Virus record (IMG/VR): IMGVR_UViG_3300031673_000006
Coordinates: 1 to 64,000 of that record
DNA from: a virus
Length of the DNA: 64,000 nt
Strand: one strand, 5' to 3'
Below are positions 17,818-26,460 of this stretch, piece after piece. Each line of letters starts with the position of its first letter. The stretch's first letter is position 1. The position numbers and the translations under genes are program-made. Under the pieces are notes generated by a model that did not search any database, was not told the origin of the DNA, and saw only the letters and a program-made list of their open reading frames with translations.

Positions 17818-18512
17818 TGGCAGCAAGTGCCCTGTCCGCGTGGCTCGCTGCCGCGCTCCAGTTGTGCTCCCTCTCAGAGGACGCACGCGACTACCTGATG
17901 GGTCGCGGAGCTACCCCCGAGGTCATCGAGCAGTGGAAGCTCGTGACCTTTGAGGCGCCTCCTGAGCCCTGTCCTGACGAGCGCCTCCACAAGCATTACG
18001 GGACGAACTTCGACCGGTTCGAGGGCAAGGTCATCTACCCGCTCTACAGCCCCCGAGGACGACTCCTGGGTTTTGACAGCCGCACGCCCTACGCCAAGGA
18101 CGACGACCGTTACCTGCTGCCTGAGAGCCGCTGGAATCCCGTGTGGATCGGCATGCCGGCGGCGATGCCCGCCATCTGGAAAGGCGCCGACATCATCGTG
18201 GTCGAAGGACGGTTCGACGTGTGGGCGATGCTGCACGCCACCACCCGAGGCCAAGCGGTGCTTGGATCAGGGCCAGCTCACCTGTCCTACAAGCAGACTG
18301 AGTTTCTGCGGCGATGGGCTCAGAGCGATGTCTACATGGGATACGACAATGATGCCGCCGGCAAGAAGGGGATTGCCGACGCGCTCAAGCACCTGGAGAT
18401 GAAGCGGGTATCGTGCAATGAGCTTCGCTACGGGCGTACTGGAGACGACCCGGGAGCTATCTGGGATCGTGGCGGCGTTGAGGCTCTTCAGGAAGCATTC
18501 CCCCACCTGTAA
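17817..18512 (+). CDS. TOPRIM-domain DNA primase (DnaG-like core)
   Basis: The product has 231 residues and a GTG start. The fold is the DnaG catalytic core: an N-terminal part with GKVIYPLYSPRGRLLGFDSR, then TOPRIM with Glu130 in VVEGRFD and Asp177/Asp179 in YDNDAAG. These bind Mg2+ and catalyse primer synthesis. A zinc-binding domain and a helicase-interaction domain are both absent, so it is much shorter than bacterial DnaG (~580). Such stripped primases are known in phages. Any missing partner may lie outside the window. Confidence 0.8.
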   Translation: MAASALSAWLAAALQLCSLSEDARDYLMGRGATPEVIEQWKLVTFEAPPEPCPDERLHKHYGTNFDRFEGKVIYPLYSPRGRLLGFDSRTPYAKDDDRYLLPESRWNPVWIGMPAAMPAIWKGADIIVVEGRFDVWAMLHATTRGQAVLGSGPAHLSYKQTEFLRRWAQSDVYMGYDNDAAGKKGIADALKHLEMKRVSCNELRYGRTGDDPGAIWDRGGVEALQEAFPHL

Positions 18513-18523
18513 AGGAAATCACC

Positions 18524-19090
18524 GTGGATTTTTGGAAAGCCGGCAAAGAAGTCATGAGCATCGTGCAGAAGCTCATCGCAGATCACCATCCCCATCTCGC
18601 GCTCATCGAGAAGGACATCACCGTCGTCTTCAAGGACAAGGCTACGGAGAAGTGCGGTCTGATCATCCCGGGCAACACGAAGAAGGCGCCTCCGCTGATG
18701 CGTGTGCTGACGGACAAGAAGTTCGACTACAAGTTCATCATCGAGCTTGGAGCAGATGCTTGGAACGAGCTCGACGACAAGCAACGTGTTGCGCTGCTCG
18801 ACCATCACATGTGCGCGATGAAGGTCGAAGAGGACGAGAAGGGCGGCGGCGTCAAGTGCTCGATCCGACCCCCGGACTTCGTCGGCTACAAGGAAGAGGT
18901 CGAGCGTCACGGCATGTGGCGCCCGATGGACGACGAGACCCTCTCCATCATCGAGGACATGTTCGGCAAGAAGGCCGACGAGCATTCAGCCGAAGTGCGC
19001 AAGCGAGTGGCAGATGAGGATGGCCTGAGCGGTGTCCTTGAGGCCCTCAACGATAACGAGGAGGGGGATGACGACGACGATGCCGCCTAG
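18524..19090 (+). CDS. Phage putative-metallopeptidase family protein with altered active site
   Basis: The product has 188 residues. The GTG start is chosen because AAAGGAAA lies 7 bases upstream. The pattern LLDHHMCAM, then SIRPPDFVGYKEEVERHGMWRP, matches my recollection of the small phage family annotated as putative metallopeptidase, whose members normally have HELxH at this place. Here residues 94-98 read HHMCA, so the catalytic Glu and the second zinc His appear replaced. The tail is acidic. If the family assignment is right, it is probably not a working peptidase. Confidence 0.55.
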   Translation: MDFWKAGKEVMSIVQKLIADHHPHLALIEKDITVVFKDKATEKCGLIIPGNTKKAPPLMRVLTDKKFDYKFIIELGADAWNELDDKQRVALLDHHMCAMKVEEDEKGGGVKCSIRPPDFVGYKEEVERHGMWRPMDDETLSIIEDMFGKKADEHSAEVRKRVADEDGLSGVLEALNDNEEGDDDDDAA

Positions 19091-19142
19091 CGCGCATCGT
19101 GAAACTCAGCGATCCCCCAGACTCGCGTAGAACAAGAGCCCC

Positions 19143-20645
19143 GTGAGTCTCGATACCAAGTACCGCCCTCTCCGCTACGCGGATGTCCTCGGCCAAGATG
19201 CGACCATCAAGGTCTGCAAGGAGTATGTGCGCAGTGGGCATGGCTTCCGGCAGTCCTACGTCTTCGCAGGCGCTCACGGTGGAGGCAAGACGACGTGCGG
19301 CCGCATCCTTGCGCGAGCTCTGTTGTGTGCGGACCCCAAAGAGGGGGAGCCGTGCGACGAGTGCCCGTCATGCTTGACGATGCTGGCCGACAAGTCCGAG
19401 AACTTCGTAGAGGTTGACGCCGCCACGAACTCAGGCAAGGACGATGTCCGTCGCATTACGGAGGAGGCCCAGTTCGGGAGCTTCTCAGGCAAGCGGAAGG
19501 TCTACCTGTTCGACGAGTGCCATGAGCTGTCGCGTCAAGCCATGGACGCGATGCTCAAGCCCCTCGAGGACAATCTCCGGGGTACGCAGGACAAGCAGCT
19601 CGTCTGCATCTTCTGTACGACGGAGCCTGAGAAGATGCGGAGCGCTATCCTGTCCAGGTGCGCGCCCTTGTTCCGTATTCGTCAGAACACCCCTGACGAG
19701 ATCGCCATCAGGCTCGCGTACATCTGCGAGCATGAGAAGATCGAGCACGACCCGGCAGTTCTCCCCCTCATCGCAGAAGTGGTGGAGTGCCATGTGCGCG
19801 ATGCCATCAAAGCGGTCGAGGGGGTGTCGATGCTCGGGCTCGTCAGCCGGGAGAACGTCACGACGTATCTCCACATGGATGCGAACGCGCTCTATCTCGA
19901 CGTGCTCGAAAAGATCGGGTTCGACCTGCCTGGCCTGATCCAGACGCTTGAGGAACTCGATCAGAAAGTTTCGCCAGCCACTTGTTACGAACGCATGGCC
20001 GACGTGTGCATGCTTGCGTATCGGCTTGCGAACTTCGGGGCTGCTGCGGTGCCGTCGTACTGGGAACGGGATCGACTCAAAGCGGCAGGAGATCTCCATC
20101 GGGAATTTCTGGTGACGTTTGCGAGGAGATTCGCGGAGCGCCCTGCGCACTCCTCCGCGGCCATGTTCGCCTGCGATGTTTCGACCCTTCACCAGGAGCG
20201 TGCGGGCATCGTTGTGGTCGCACAGCGCAGTGAGGTGGCCGTACCGACGGCCGTAGCCCCTCCAGCCGCGCCTGCGAGTCAGCCAGTCTCGGCTCCGGCA
20301 TCCGAAGTTTCACGAAGGGATCCTCCTCCCGCCGCGGAGCCGCCTTCCGCGCCTATCGAACCATCACCGAGCCCGACGCAAGAAAAGGCGTCGGTAGTTG
20401 AAATTCAAACGCCGAGTCCGGGTAGGGTGCATGCGGACCCGGTCGTGACCAAGATGGGAGTCCACATCAACCCGCTCGCGCAAAACACCCATCGAGGCCG
20501 TGAAGTTCGGCCGCAGATGGGAGAACTTCCTACTCTTGCGGTAGACGAGTTCGCCAGGATTCTACAGCGCCGGGTCATTGAGCTGACGGGAGAACAGTCA
20601 TCCAGTGGCAGACCGGCGAGACTCAACAACGTGGGTAGCTCTTGA
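19143..20645 (+). CDS. dnaX: DnaX-like (gamma/tau) clamp-loader ATPase
   Basis: The product has 500 residues and a GTG start. It begins MSLDTKYRPLRYADVLGQD, the classic start of DnaX. Walker A is GAHGGGKT at 43-50. The zinc module is formed by CADPKEGEPCDECPSC. Walker B is Asp124-Glu125 in YLFDECHEL, and the SRC box is in LSRCAPLF. The C-terminal ~130 residues are Pro/Ala-rich linker. It loads the clamp encoded at 14865. No delta or delta-prime subunit is seen, so the loader may be simplified or may borrow host subunits. Confidence 0.93.
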   Translation: MSLDTKYRPLRYADVLGQDATIKVCKEYVRSGHGFRQSYVFAGAHGGGKTTCGRILARALLCADPKEGEPCDECPSCLTMLADKSENFVEVDAATNSGKDDVRRITEEAQFGSFSGKRKVYLFDECHELSRQAMDAMLKPLEDNLRGTQDKQLVCIFCTTEPEKMRSAILSRCAPLFRIRQNTPDEIAIRLAYICEHEKIEHDPAVLPLIAEVVECHVRDAIKAVEGVSMLGLVSRENVTTYLHMDANALYLDVLEKIGFDLPGLIQTLEELDQKVSPATCYERMADVCMLAYRLANFGAAAVPSYWERDRLKAAGDLHREFLVTFARRFAERPAHSSAAMFACDVSTLHQERAGIVVVAQRSEVAVPTAVAPPAAPASQPVSAPASEVSRRDPPPAAEPPSAPIEPSPSPTQEKASVVEIQTPSPGRVHADPVVTKMGVHINPLAQNTHRGREVRPQMGELPTLAVDEFARILQRRVIELTGEQSSSGRPARLNNVGSS

Positions 20646-21138
20646 GCTAACGCGAAATGGCGAGAAACTCGTCGAAGAAGGCACTCTCGCTCGAGACCTG
20701 CGAAGGGCTCTTGATGTCGAGGAGACGTGGCCCGTCTTCATCCCTGCGCGCATCTACGAGAAAAAGGGCCGCAGCGTCACCATCCATTTGATGGAGGGCT
20801 ACGCCTTCGTGGCCACCGGCCTCGATGAGGTGCGCTATTTCCGTCTCGAGTACTCGAAACTCGTGACTCAGGTGCTCTCTGAGAAGAAGGGGTCGCAGGC
20901 GATACGGGTGTTGTCCACCATCTCCGACGCCCGAATTACCGAACTTCGCCGCCAGCTCAACGAAGAGGTTGCCTCTGACATTGTGCCGGGCATGGAGGTT
21001 TTGGTAACTGACGGAATTTACAGTAAGCTCGAGGGCACTGTTCTCGACGTTGAGGGCGATTATGCGATCGTCCGCTTTGAGCTACGTTCCCTCAAGGTCC
21101 TGTCCAAGGTCCCTAAGGTCTTTTTGGACACCGTGTGA
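20605..21138 (+). CDS. NusG-like transcription factor
   Basis: The product has 177 residues and a GTG start overlapping dnaX by 41 bases. It has the NusG layout: an N-terminal NGN domain (TWVALELTRNGEK; WPVFIPARIYEKKGR; GYAFVATG) and a C-terminal KOW domain (IVPGMEVLVTDGIYSKLEG). NusG proteins bind RNA polymerase and control pausing, termination and antitermination. A phage copy beside a sigma-like gene and just before the structural genes suggests control of late transcription. The specialised paralogue RfaH is a possible analogue. Confidence 0.82.
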   Translation: MADRRDSTTWVALELTRNGEKLVEEGTLARDLRRALDVEETWPVFIPARIYEKKGRSVTIHLMEGYAFVATGLDEVRYFRLEYSKLVTQVLSEKKGSQAIRVLSTISDARITELRRQLNEEVASDIVPGMEVLVTDGIYSKLEGTVLDVEGDYAIVRFELRSLKVLSKVPKVFLDTV

Positions 21139-21144
21139 GATTCA

Positions 21145-21756
21145 ATGTCAAGTGTATGGGCTGATTGCCGTTCTGTAGATCCCTCCGAACTCGAAAGCCG
21201 CGTAAGCGTGGCTGACAACATGGAGTTCCTTGGACAGATTCTGTCTGAGGAGCCCACCGAAGAATCCATTCGGAATTTGGAACGGGTTCGCGACATCATG
21301 TTGGAGCTGCCCCTTCGGGAAGCGGACTTCGTCGAACTCTACTTCTTCAACCACAAGACGCAGACCGACATCGCGGAGATCTTCCGAGTCAGCCAGCCGA
21401 CCGTTTGCTACCGGCTCCAGCGAGCTACGGCTCGCATCCGGTTTGTTCTCAGTTTGCCGGACATCTCCGAAGCTGAGATGGAGATCGCGCTCCGCGGCTT
21501 CTTGGGTGACGAGGAGGATGTGGAGATCATGATGCGGATGTACGAGACGACCTGTCAGAGTGCCGTCGCCAAGGCGATGGAGATCACTCAGGGCAAGGTG
21601 CGTCATCGGTTCATGCGGTCAACGAAGCGGATGCTCGAAAACCCGCAGATGCAGCAATATGCGAAGATTTTCCAAGCCATTGCGGAAAACTTGAACATCA
21701 TGCGGGAAGTGGATCGGCCGAAGTGGGACGAGAAGGTCCATTTCGTCGTGGACTGA
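21145..21756 (+). CDS. Sigma-region-4-like HTH protein
   Basis: The product has 203 residues. LPLREADFVELYFFNHKTQTD, then IAEIFRVSQPTVCYRLQRA, has the form of sigma70 region 4, with the recognition helix at about SQPTVCYRLQRA. A second HTH-like segment follows (VEIMMRMYETTCQS; AVAKAMEITQGKVRHRF), so the module looks duplicated. No region 2 is visible. It could direct RNA polymerase to phage promoters together with the NusG-like protein upstream. Alternatively it is a plain DNA-binding regulator or a small terminase-like protein. Confidence 0.7.
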   Translation: MSSVWADCRSVDPSELESRVSVADNMEFLGQILSEEPTEESIRNLERVRDIMLELPLREADFVELYFFNHKTQTDIAEIFRVSQPTVCYRLQRATARIRFVLSLPDISEAEMEIALRGFLGDEEDVEIMMRMYETTCQSAVAKAMEITQGKVRHRFMRSTKRMLENPQMQQYAKIFQAIAENLNIMREVDRPKWDEKVHFVVD

Positions 21757-21765
21757 CGTTGGAGG

Positions 21766-21800
21766 CCGGTTTTCGTCCTATCTCAGCCCTTGAGGTAGGA
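21766..21800 (+). promoter_or_regulatory. Intergenic promoter-like element with hairpin over the ribosome site
   Basis: The gap before the lipoprotein gene reads GGTTTTCGTCCTATCT, followed by a stem CCTATCTCA / TGAGGTAGG with one G-T pair. The ribosome site (GGTAGGAG) lies in the right arm. Similar TTTTCxxYTAT sequences occur upstream of several other virion genes. It may be a phage promoter or a translational control hairpin. Confidence 0.4.
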
Positions 21801-21811
21801 GCCATCCATCC

Positions 21812-22594
21812 ATGTCTCGTTTCGGAAAAATAGCAGCAAGCGCGCTTATCGTCCTTCCGATCGCCCTCGGCGGGTGCAGGCCCACAAAAGGCACCGCCAA
21901 TCCCGAGGACTACTTCCCCCTGATCCAGGTGGCCCTTGCCGGTGGCGAGACGGCCGCCATGATTGGCCGAAACGAGGCATTCAAGGCCAAGAACTTCGAG
22001 GGATGTGTGGCCGCCGAGTCCCTGGTCTCGGCGTTCGACAGTGCCAACCAAGTCTTGGCCGGCCGGCTTTCGGATCAGATTGTGATCCCCGCTGTTGAGA
22101 TTGACGTGTCGGATTGTCTCGCTCTTCGTGAGTCCTCCGATGTGGAGGAAGCGGCCAAGGTGACCACGTATTCCACGATGGTCGCGGGCTATGTTGCCCC
22201 GGTGAGCGACGCCAACCCCGAGGGTGCTGACCCGGCCCCGACGGAAGAGACCACGACCGAGGAAGCTCTGGCCGAAGAAGCGGCTCCCGTGGAGGAGGCT
22301 CCGGCCGAAGAAGCGGCTCCTGTGGAGGAAGCTCCGGCCGAGCCCGAAGCCCTCAAAGGGAACCCGGACGCCGCCATGCTCGTCGAAACCATCGGTGGCA
22401 TCACCATCATGGCTGTCCTGCATTACGCCACGAGGCTGCAGACCGCGAACTGTAAGAAGGGCACTGCTGCAATCGGTGCCATCAACTACGTCGGAGGAAT
22501 GATCAAGCCGATCGCCGATGAGATCGCCGATCCCGACGGAAAGGTGTCGGTCCCTGCCGTCGCCATCGACCTGAGTGAATGTCAGGGGGGCTAG
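21812..22594 (+). CDS. Lipoprotein
   Basis: The product has 260 residues. The N-terminus is a signal peptide with a hydrophobic core and lipobox LGGC (lipid-modified Cys22), so it should be anchored in a membrane. The middle has two copies of an 11-residue Ala/Glu/Pro repeat (AEEAAPVEEAP), encoded by adjacent 33-base repeats at 22271 and 22304. The flanking globular parts share a motif: IVIPAVEIDVSDCLAL near residue 93 and VSVPAVAIDLSEC at the end, indicating an internal duplication. Phage lipoproteins often block superinfection or act as spanins. It opens the virion module. Confidence 0.85.
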   Translation: MSRFGKIAASALIVLPIALGGCRPTKGTANPEDYFPLIQVALAGGETAAMIGRNEAFKAKNFEGCVAAESLVSAFDSANQVLAGRLSDQIVIPAVEIDVSDCLALRESSDVEEAAKVTTYSTMVAGYVAPVSDANPEGADPAPTEETTTEEALAEEAAPVEEAPAEEAAPVEEAPAEPEALKGNPDAAMLVETIGGITIMAVLHYATRLQTANCKKGTAAIGAINYVGGMIKPIADEIADPDGKVSVPAVAIDLSECQGG

Positions 22595-22623
22595 CCGACC
22601 AACCAACAGGCTACGGGAACACC

Positions 22624-22929
22624 ATGTCCGATAAACCATCAGCGCGCCGGGTCGTCATGACCAAGAAGGTGGCCCGGCAGTGGCTGCTTGCTCAGGCGAA
22701 GCCAGAGTACCGCTTTCGGGTGTTCAATCCGAACGCGAAGGATTATCCCTCGGTGCTCCGTTCTTTTCGTGACGGTAAGCTCAGACTTGCTTCCGTCGAA
22801 CCCCTTCCCGACCTCGGAGTCAGTGAAGACTTCGAGGGCTTTTACGTCTGGTCCTCCGATCGCGACTCCTTGAAGACCTTGGAGCGTTGGTTCGTGAGAC
22901 GCGGGCTGGAGACGAACTGGATTTGGTGA
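22624..22929 (+). CDS. Hypothetical protein
   Basis: The product has 101 residues from the ATG at 22624 (MSDKPSARRVVM). It is basic at the N-terminus, with a compact alpha/beta-looking body (YRFRVFNPNAKDYPSVLRSF) and C-terminal LKTLERWFVRRGLETNWIW. It is followed after one base by a fibre-like gene. There is no recognised family; it may be a small virion or assembly protein by position. Confidence 0.75.
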   Translation: MSDKPSARRVVMTKKVARQWLLAQAKPEYRFRVFNPNAKDYPSVLRSFRDGKLRLASVEPLPDLGVSEDFEGFYVWSSDRDSLKTLERWFVRRGLETNWIW

Positions 22930-22930
22930 G

Positions 22931-23374
22931 ATGTCGGGTGTTCGAACGCGCATCAAGAGTTGCTTCACGTACATGGTGCGGATCAATGATCCGTGCAACC
23001 CGTCGTGGATGTTCACCATTGACGTCAACCAAGATGGCACTTGCGGCGTCAGCAGCATCAAGTCACCCAACGGCAGCATTTGCGATTCAAACACGCAAAT
23101 TCCCGGGTGCGTCCTCGACGAGATTAACGCCGCGAAGGCGGATGTGGAGAACATCTTGGCACAGTCGAGCGCAGTAAACGGAACCCTGACTTTCACTGAC
23201 GAGACGACGCAGTCGATCGTCTTTGCCACGCCGTTCGCCAACACGAACTATCGCGTGTACGTGACGCTCGAGGACTTCTTCGACTGGAGGATCGTCAACA
23301 AGACCACCGTCGGCTTCGACATCGAACTCAACATCACCTACACGGGAACGGTTCAGTACGACGTGTTCGTCTAG
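22931..23374 (+). CDS. Probable tail-fibre or surface virion protein
   Basis: The product has 147 residues. The C-terminal half (TDETTQSIVFATPFANTNYR, then VGFDIELNITYTGTVQYDVF) has the alternating pattern of phage fibre-tip or H-type-lectin-like beta-sandwich modules. The N-terminal half has paired Cys residues (CNPSWM, CGVSS, CDSN, GCVLDE). It directly precedes a beta-helix protein, consistent with a host-recognition cluster. The fold assignment is by pattern only. Confidence 0.65.
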   Translation: MSGVRTRIKSCFTYMVRINDPCNPSWMFTIDVNQDGTCGVSSIKSPNGSICDSNTQIPGCVLDEINAAKADVENILAQSSAVNGTLTFTDETTQSIVFATPFANTNYRVYVTLEDFFDWRIVNKTTVGFDIELNITYTGTVQYDVFV

Positions 23375-23383
23375 GAGCAAGCC

Positions 23384-24994
23384 ATGGCCGTCCAACCTCC
23401 ATTCAGAAGCGACGCGTTCCAAGTCGAGAACGCAGACGCCCCCGTCGGCCCCCGCCTGCTCGAGGCAGACCTCAGCGACGGTTCGTTGCGGTTCACAGAC
23501 CCGCGCATTCCGACCGGCATCAACCTCTCCGAGCTCGCAGGACTCCAGCAGCTCAACAGCACCATCGTCGTCTCCCAGACGGGCGTAGGCGCCTCAAAGG
23601 ACGCTAGCGGCGATCCCATCACCACCATCCAAGGTGGCCTGGATGCGGTGCCCGACAGCGCTGATGTTGACGATCCTTGGACCGTGTTCGTGGCCCCAGG
23701 CCTGTACGTCGAGGATGTGTATTTCCTCAAGGATGGCGTCACCCTACAAGGTCTCGGCACTGTTCGCCTGACCAACGCTTCGGGCGTTTCCACTCTCAGG
23801 ATGCGTGCGGGGGTTTCGACCGTTCCGCGGCGCGTCATGGTCCGCTCGATGCGGATTGAAAACACGACTGCGGCGCAGGCGTGCATCGACATTGGGAGTG
23901 CGACCTTCGCTTCGGGAACCATCACGATTGCGTCGGTCCCGACCATCGGGGACATCGCTGGGACGGGGGGCGTCAACCTTACGGCCGTGGCCAACGGCGC
24001 GGTCCCTGCTCCTGGTGAATTTGAGCTGGGCACCGACACGGCGACCACGGCGACGAACTTGGCTGCGGCCCTCAACGATCCGGTCAACGGCCTCACGGGC
24101 ATCGTGGTGGCTACCGTGGTGGGTTCTGTCGTCACCATTCGCGCACTCGCGGACGGTGTGGCAGGCAACGCCATCACGCTCTCGAGCACGGTGGCCCTGG
24201 TCATCGTGGTTTCGGGGCCGACTCTCACGGGTGGGGCTGCGAGCTCGGCAGGTTCGACTGTTGGCAACAATCTGATCCAGGTCATCGACTGCGATCTGGT
24301 GCCTACGGTGGGCGCGAGTTTCACATTGCGTGCTGCGGCCATCAACAATCTCTACGTCGAAGGTGGCAACTGGACTGAGGCTGCGACCGGTTCCGTGTTC
24401 AGCGTGACCGATTGCGCGGCCTGCAACTTGAACAACGTCGAGATCGAAGGAGCGGCTCTCAACTACGACAGCGCCAATCCTGATCTTCCTTTCCTCGGCA
24501 CGTCTGCCTACGAGATGAACGACGTGTCGATCGGCGGCACGGGACTCCTTGCGGGCTATTCGGGTGTTGGGAGTCTGACTTTGACGGAGTGTGACGTGGT
24601 CGGAGCCACGACATACAGTGGAGGCGCCCCGGCACAGAGTTTCACAGCTCGACGGTGCTCTTTCGGTGCGATGGTCGTTGGCGGGGTTGCCCCGGCAATG
24701 GTCCTCAGCAGTTGCACTCGAGGAACCCTTGCGGGAGGCGGCACCGGTACCCTGGCTGAAACGACGGTGTTCGGGTCGGCTGTTTTCGCTGCGGTTCCTG
24801 TGGTGACAGTGCCTTTTGCGGAGCCTCAGCCCGACCTTGCTTACACGGTGCTGTTGGAGCCTGAGGGGCCCCCCGCAGCCATCACGGATCTTGCTTTCGT
24901 GCCGAGCCCCGCGAAGACGGCCACAGGCTTTGACATTGCGTTCGGAGCCCCGCAGGCATTGACCATCAACTTCGTCGTCAAGCGCGACATCTAG
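23384..24994 (+). CDS. Right-handed beta-helix virion protein (tail-spike-like)
   Basis: The product has 536 residues. A ribosome site (AGGAGCAAG) precedes the ATG. After a short N-terminal region, ITTIQGGLDAVPDSADVDDP and VFVAPGLYVEDVYFLKDGVT are the hallmark entry strands of pectate-lyase-type beta-helices. Repeating short strands run to the end. A separate domain is inserted at about residues 165-285 (ATTATNLAAALNDPVNGLTG; ADGVAGNAITLSS), a type often seen in phage structural proteins. It probably binds or degrades surface glycans. Catalytic residues cannot be assigned. Confidence 0.75.
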   Translation: MAVQPPFRSDAFQVENADAPVGPRLLEADLSDGSLRFTDPRIPTGINLSELAGLQQLNSTIVVSQTGVGASKDASGDPITTIQGGLDAVPDSADVDDPWTVFVAPGLYVEDVYFLKDGVTLQGLGTVRLTNASGVSTLRMRAGVSTVPRRVMVRSMRIENTTAAQACIDIGSATFASGTITIASVPTIGDIAGTGGVNLTAVANGAVPAPGEFELGTDTATTATNLAAALNDPVNGLTGIVVATVVGSVVTIRALADGVAGNAITLSSTVALVIVVSGPTLTGGAASSAGSTVGNNLIQVIDCDLVPTVGASFTLRAAAINNLYVEGGNWTEAATGSVFSVTDCAACNLNNVEIEGAALNYDSANPDLPFLGTSAYEMNDVSIGGTGLLAGYSGVGSLTLTECDVVGATTYSGGAPAQSFTARRCSFGAMVVGGVAPAMVLSSCTRGTLAGGGTGTLAETTVFGSAVFAAVPVVTVPFAEPQPDLAYTVLLEPEGPPAAITDLAFVPSPAKTATGFDIAFGAPQALTINFVVKRDI

Positions 24995-25005
24995 GAGAAG
25001 ACGCC

Positions 25006-25581
25006 ATGTCCCACGATGATGACTTTTGGACACAACTGACCCTCGGGCAGCAGAGCAACACCGCGTCTGCGCTCGATGACTACCTGTCGGGCCGTGAGGC
25101 CGACGCACAGAACGCGGGGCTCCGTGCCCTCACCGACAAGGGGCGAGCAGCAAACGCTCTCCTGTTGCCGGCAGAGGCTGGCACGAGGGTGTCGTTCGTG
25201 ACCAACATCGGCAGTGTCTTGTCGTATCCCGATCCTCCGGCCCCGGATGCCGAAGGCACCATCGTCATGGTCCGTACGGCGGAAGGAGACCAGACAAGTT
25301 TGGGGGGGATGGCTTTCGTGAAGTTTGACGAAGGCCAGTTCATGGTGATCCACCCGGAGCATCTGCGTCGAGCGGCTCCGAACACGAAGCGCGCCAACAG
25401 TTTTGCGAGGCGTGTGTCAAATCTGGGGGACCTGGGCGGGTTTTTGCGGTGGGGCACCGAGGACGACAACGAGCTCGTCCACAAGGCCACGAAGGACCTG
25501 TGGTCCTTTGAGAGCACCGATGGCGGGGACTTCGTGATCTCTCGTTTGTTTGACGATACGGGCTCCCCACTCAAGGTCTAA
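25006..25581 (+). CDS. Hypothetical virion-region protein
   Basis: The product has 191 residues, with TAGGAGAAGACGCC before the ATG. An acidic helical N-terminus (MSHDDDFWTQLTLGQQSNTA) precedes a mixed beta region with GTIVMVRTAEGD and HPEHLRRA, which might be a small SH3-like barrel. The arrangement around TNIGSVLSYPDPPAPDAEGT resembles a KOW-like domain also found in other proteins of this phage. The function is unknown. Confidence 0.7.
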   Translation: MSHDDDFWTQLTLGQQSNTASALDDYLSGREADAQNAGLRALTDKGRAANALLLPAEAGTRVSFVTNIGSVLSYPDPPAPDAEGTIVMVRTAEGDQTSLGGMAFVKFDEGQFMVIHPEHLRRAAPNTKRANSFARRVSNLGDLGGFLRWGTEDDNELVHKATKDLWSFESTDGGDFVISRLFDDTGSPLKV

Positions 25582-25621
25582 CAGGGGCGCCACTTGCGCC
25601 CGCCTCCAATCGCCTCAACGG

Positions 25622-25660
25622 GCGTGGTTTTCGCCTTATAGGCATCCCTTGACAGGAAGT
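25622..25660 (+). promoter_or_regulatory. Recurring TTTTCG...TTATAG intergenic element
   Basis: The gap before 25666 contains GGTTTTCGCCTTATAGGC with a short stem GCC/GGC around TTATA, then a Shine-Dalgarno sequence (CAGGAAG). It resembles the elements before 21812, 35257 and 47069. A -10-like TTATAG suggests a promoter, though no -35 box was matched. Confidence 0.4.
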
Positions 25661-25665
25661 TCGCT

Positions 25666-26460
25666 GTGCCCACACCCGACCCTAAACGCGTCGCCGCGAC
25701 GTATCTGGCCCATCAGCAAATCAAAACTGCTGGCGAGGTCATTTTCAAGAAGGACCGGAGTGGGGATGTTGATTCGTGGGCCTACACCGATGTCCCGCCT
25801 TCGATGCGGGAGATCCCTCGAGACTTCAACTACGCGCCCAAGCATCAGAAGCCGTTGGCTCAGGTCTTGAGGTCCACGCTGGCCGCGCTCGGCTACGTGC
25901 TGATGGCCTACAACCGGTTCGCCAAGCTCAAGTCTTCCCGTCTCAGCCCCGATGGAAACCTCGGAGGCCGTGGCTACATTCAGAAGATCCAAGACATGCG
26001 CAAGCAGTACATGAACTGTGTTGAGGCGCTGTCTGCTCTTTCCGACACGGTGCATGACGAGATCAACGCTCCGCACTGGGCCCTCATGTCGCGTCAAGAA
26101 GATGATGAGGGGAAGAACGAAGTGTCGCAGCTCATTGAGGAAGCACAGGTCATCCGCGAGGACCCCCAAGAATGGGCCGAGCAGGAGACCGGTGAGTCGG
26201 TCGCTGACGAAGAGAACAAAGACGACGAGGAAGAAGAAGTCGTCGTGGAGGAGGGATTCGGTGAGTCGATGGCCGGAGGTAAGGACGAGCGCACCAAGAA
26301 GAACGAGTCCAACCCCGCCGCGTGGATGAATCCTCCCGCACCCTCCGGGAACAAGATGGCTTCCCACAAATCGGCCCGAGACATTCGCCTCGCTCTCGCA
26401 GTGGGTCGCATTGCCCAAAAGTGGGCTACCAACCAAGAGATCGAGGGAGGGCAAAACTGA
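25666..26460 (+). CDS. Hypothetical virion-region protein with terminal RVA-type motifs
   Basis: The product has 264 residues and a GTG start after CAGGAAG. It begins MPTPDPKRVAATYLAHQ and ends with SARDIRLALAVGRIAQKWA; both ends carry the amphipathic R(V/I)A...(Y/W) motif that recurs in several virion-region proteins here. The middle is helical (residues ~60-130), followed by a very acidic stretch (DDEEEEVVVEEGFGES). The stop overlaps the next start (TGATG). It may be a head-core or ejected protein. Confidence 0.7.
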   Translation: MPTPDPKRVAATYLAHQQIKTAGEVIFKKDRSGDVDSWAYTDVPPSMREIPRDFNYAPKHQKPLAQVLRSTLAALGYVLMAYNRFAKLKSSRLSPDGNLGGRGYIQKIQDMRKQYMNCVEALSALSDTVHDEINAPHWALMSRQEDDEGKNEVSQLIEEAQVIREDPQEWAEQETGESVADEENKDDEEEEVVVEEGFGESMAGGKDERTKKNESNPAAWMNPPAPSGNKMASHKSARDIRLALAVGRIAQKWATNQEIEGGQN

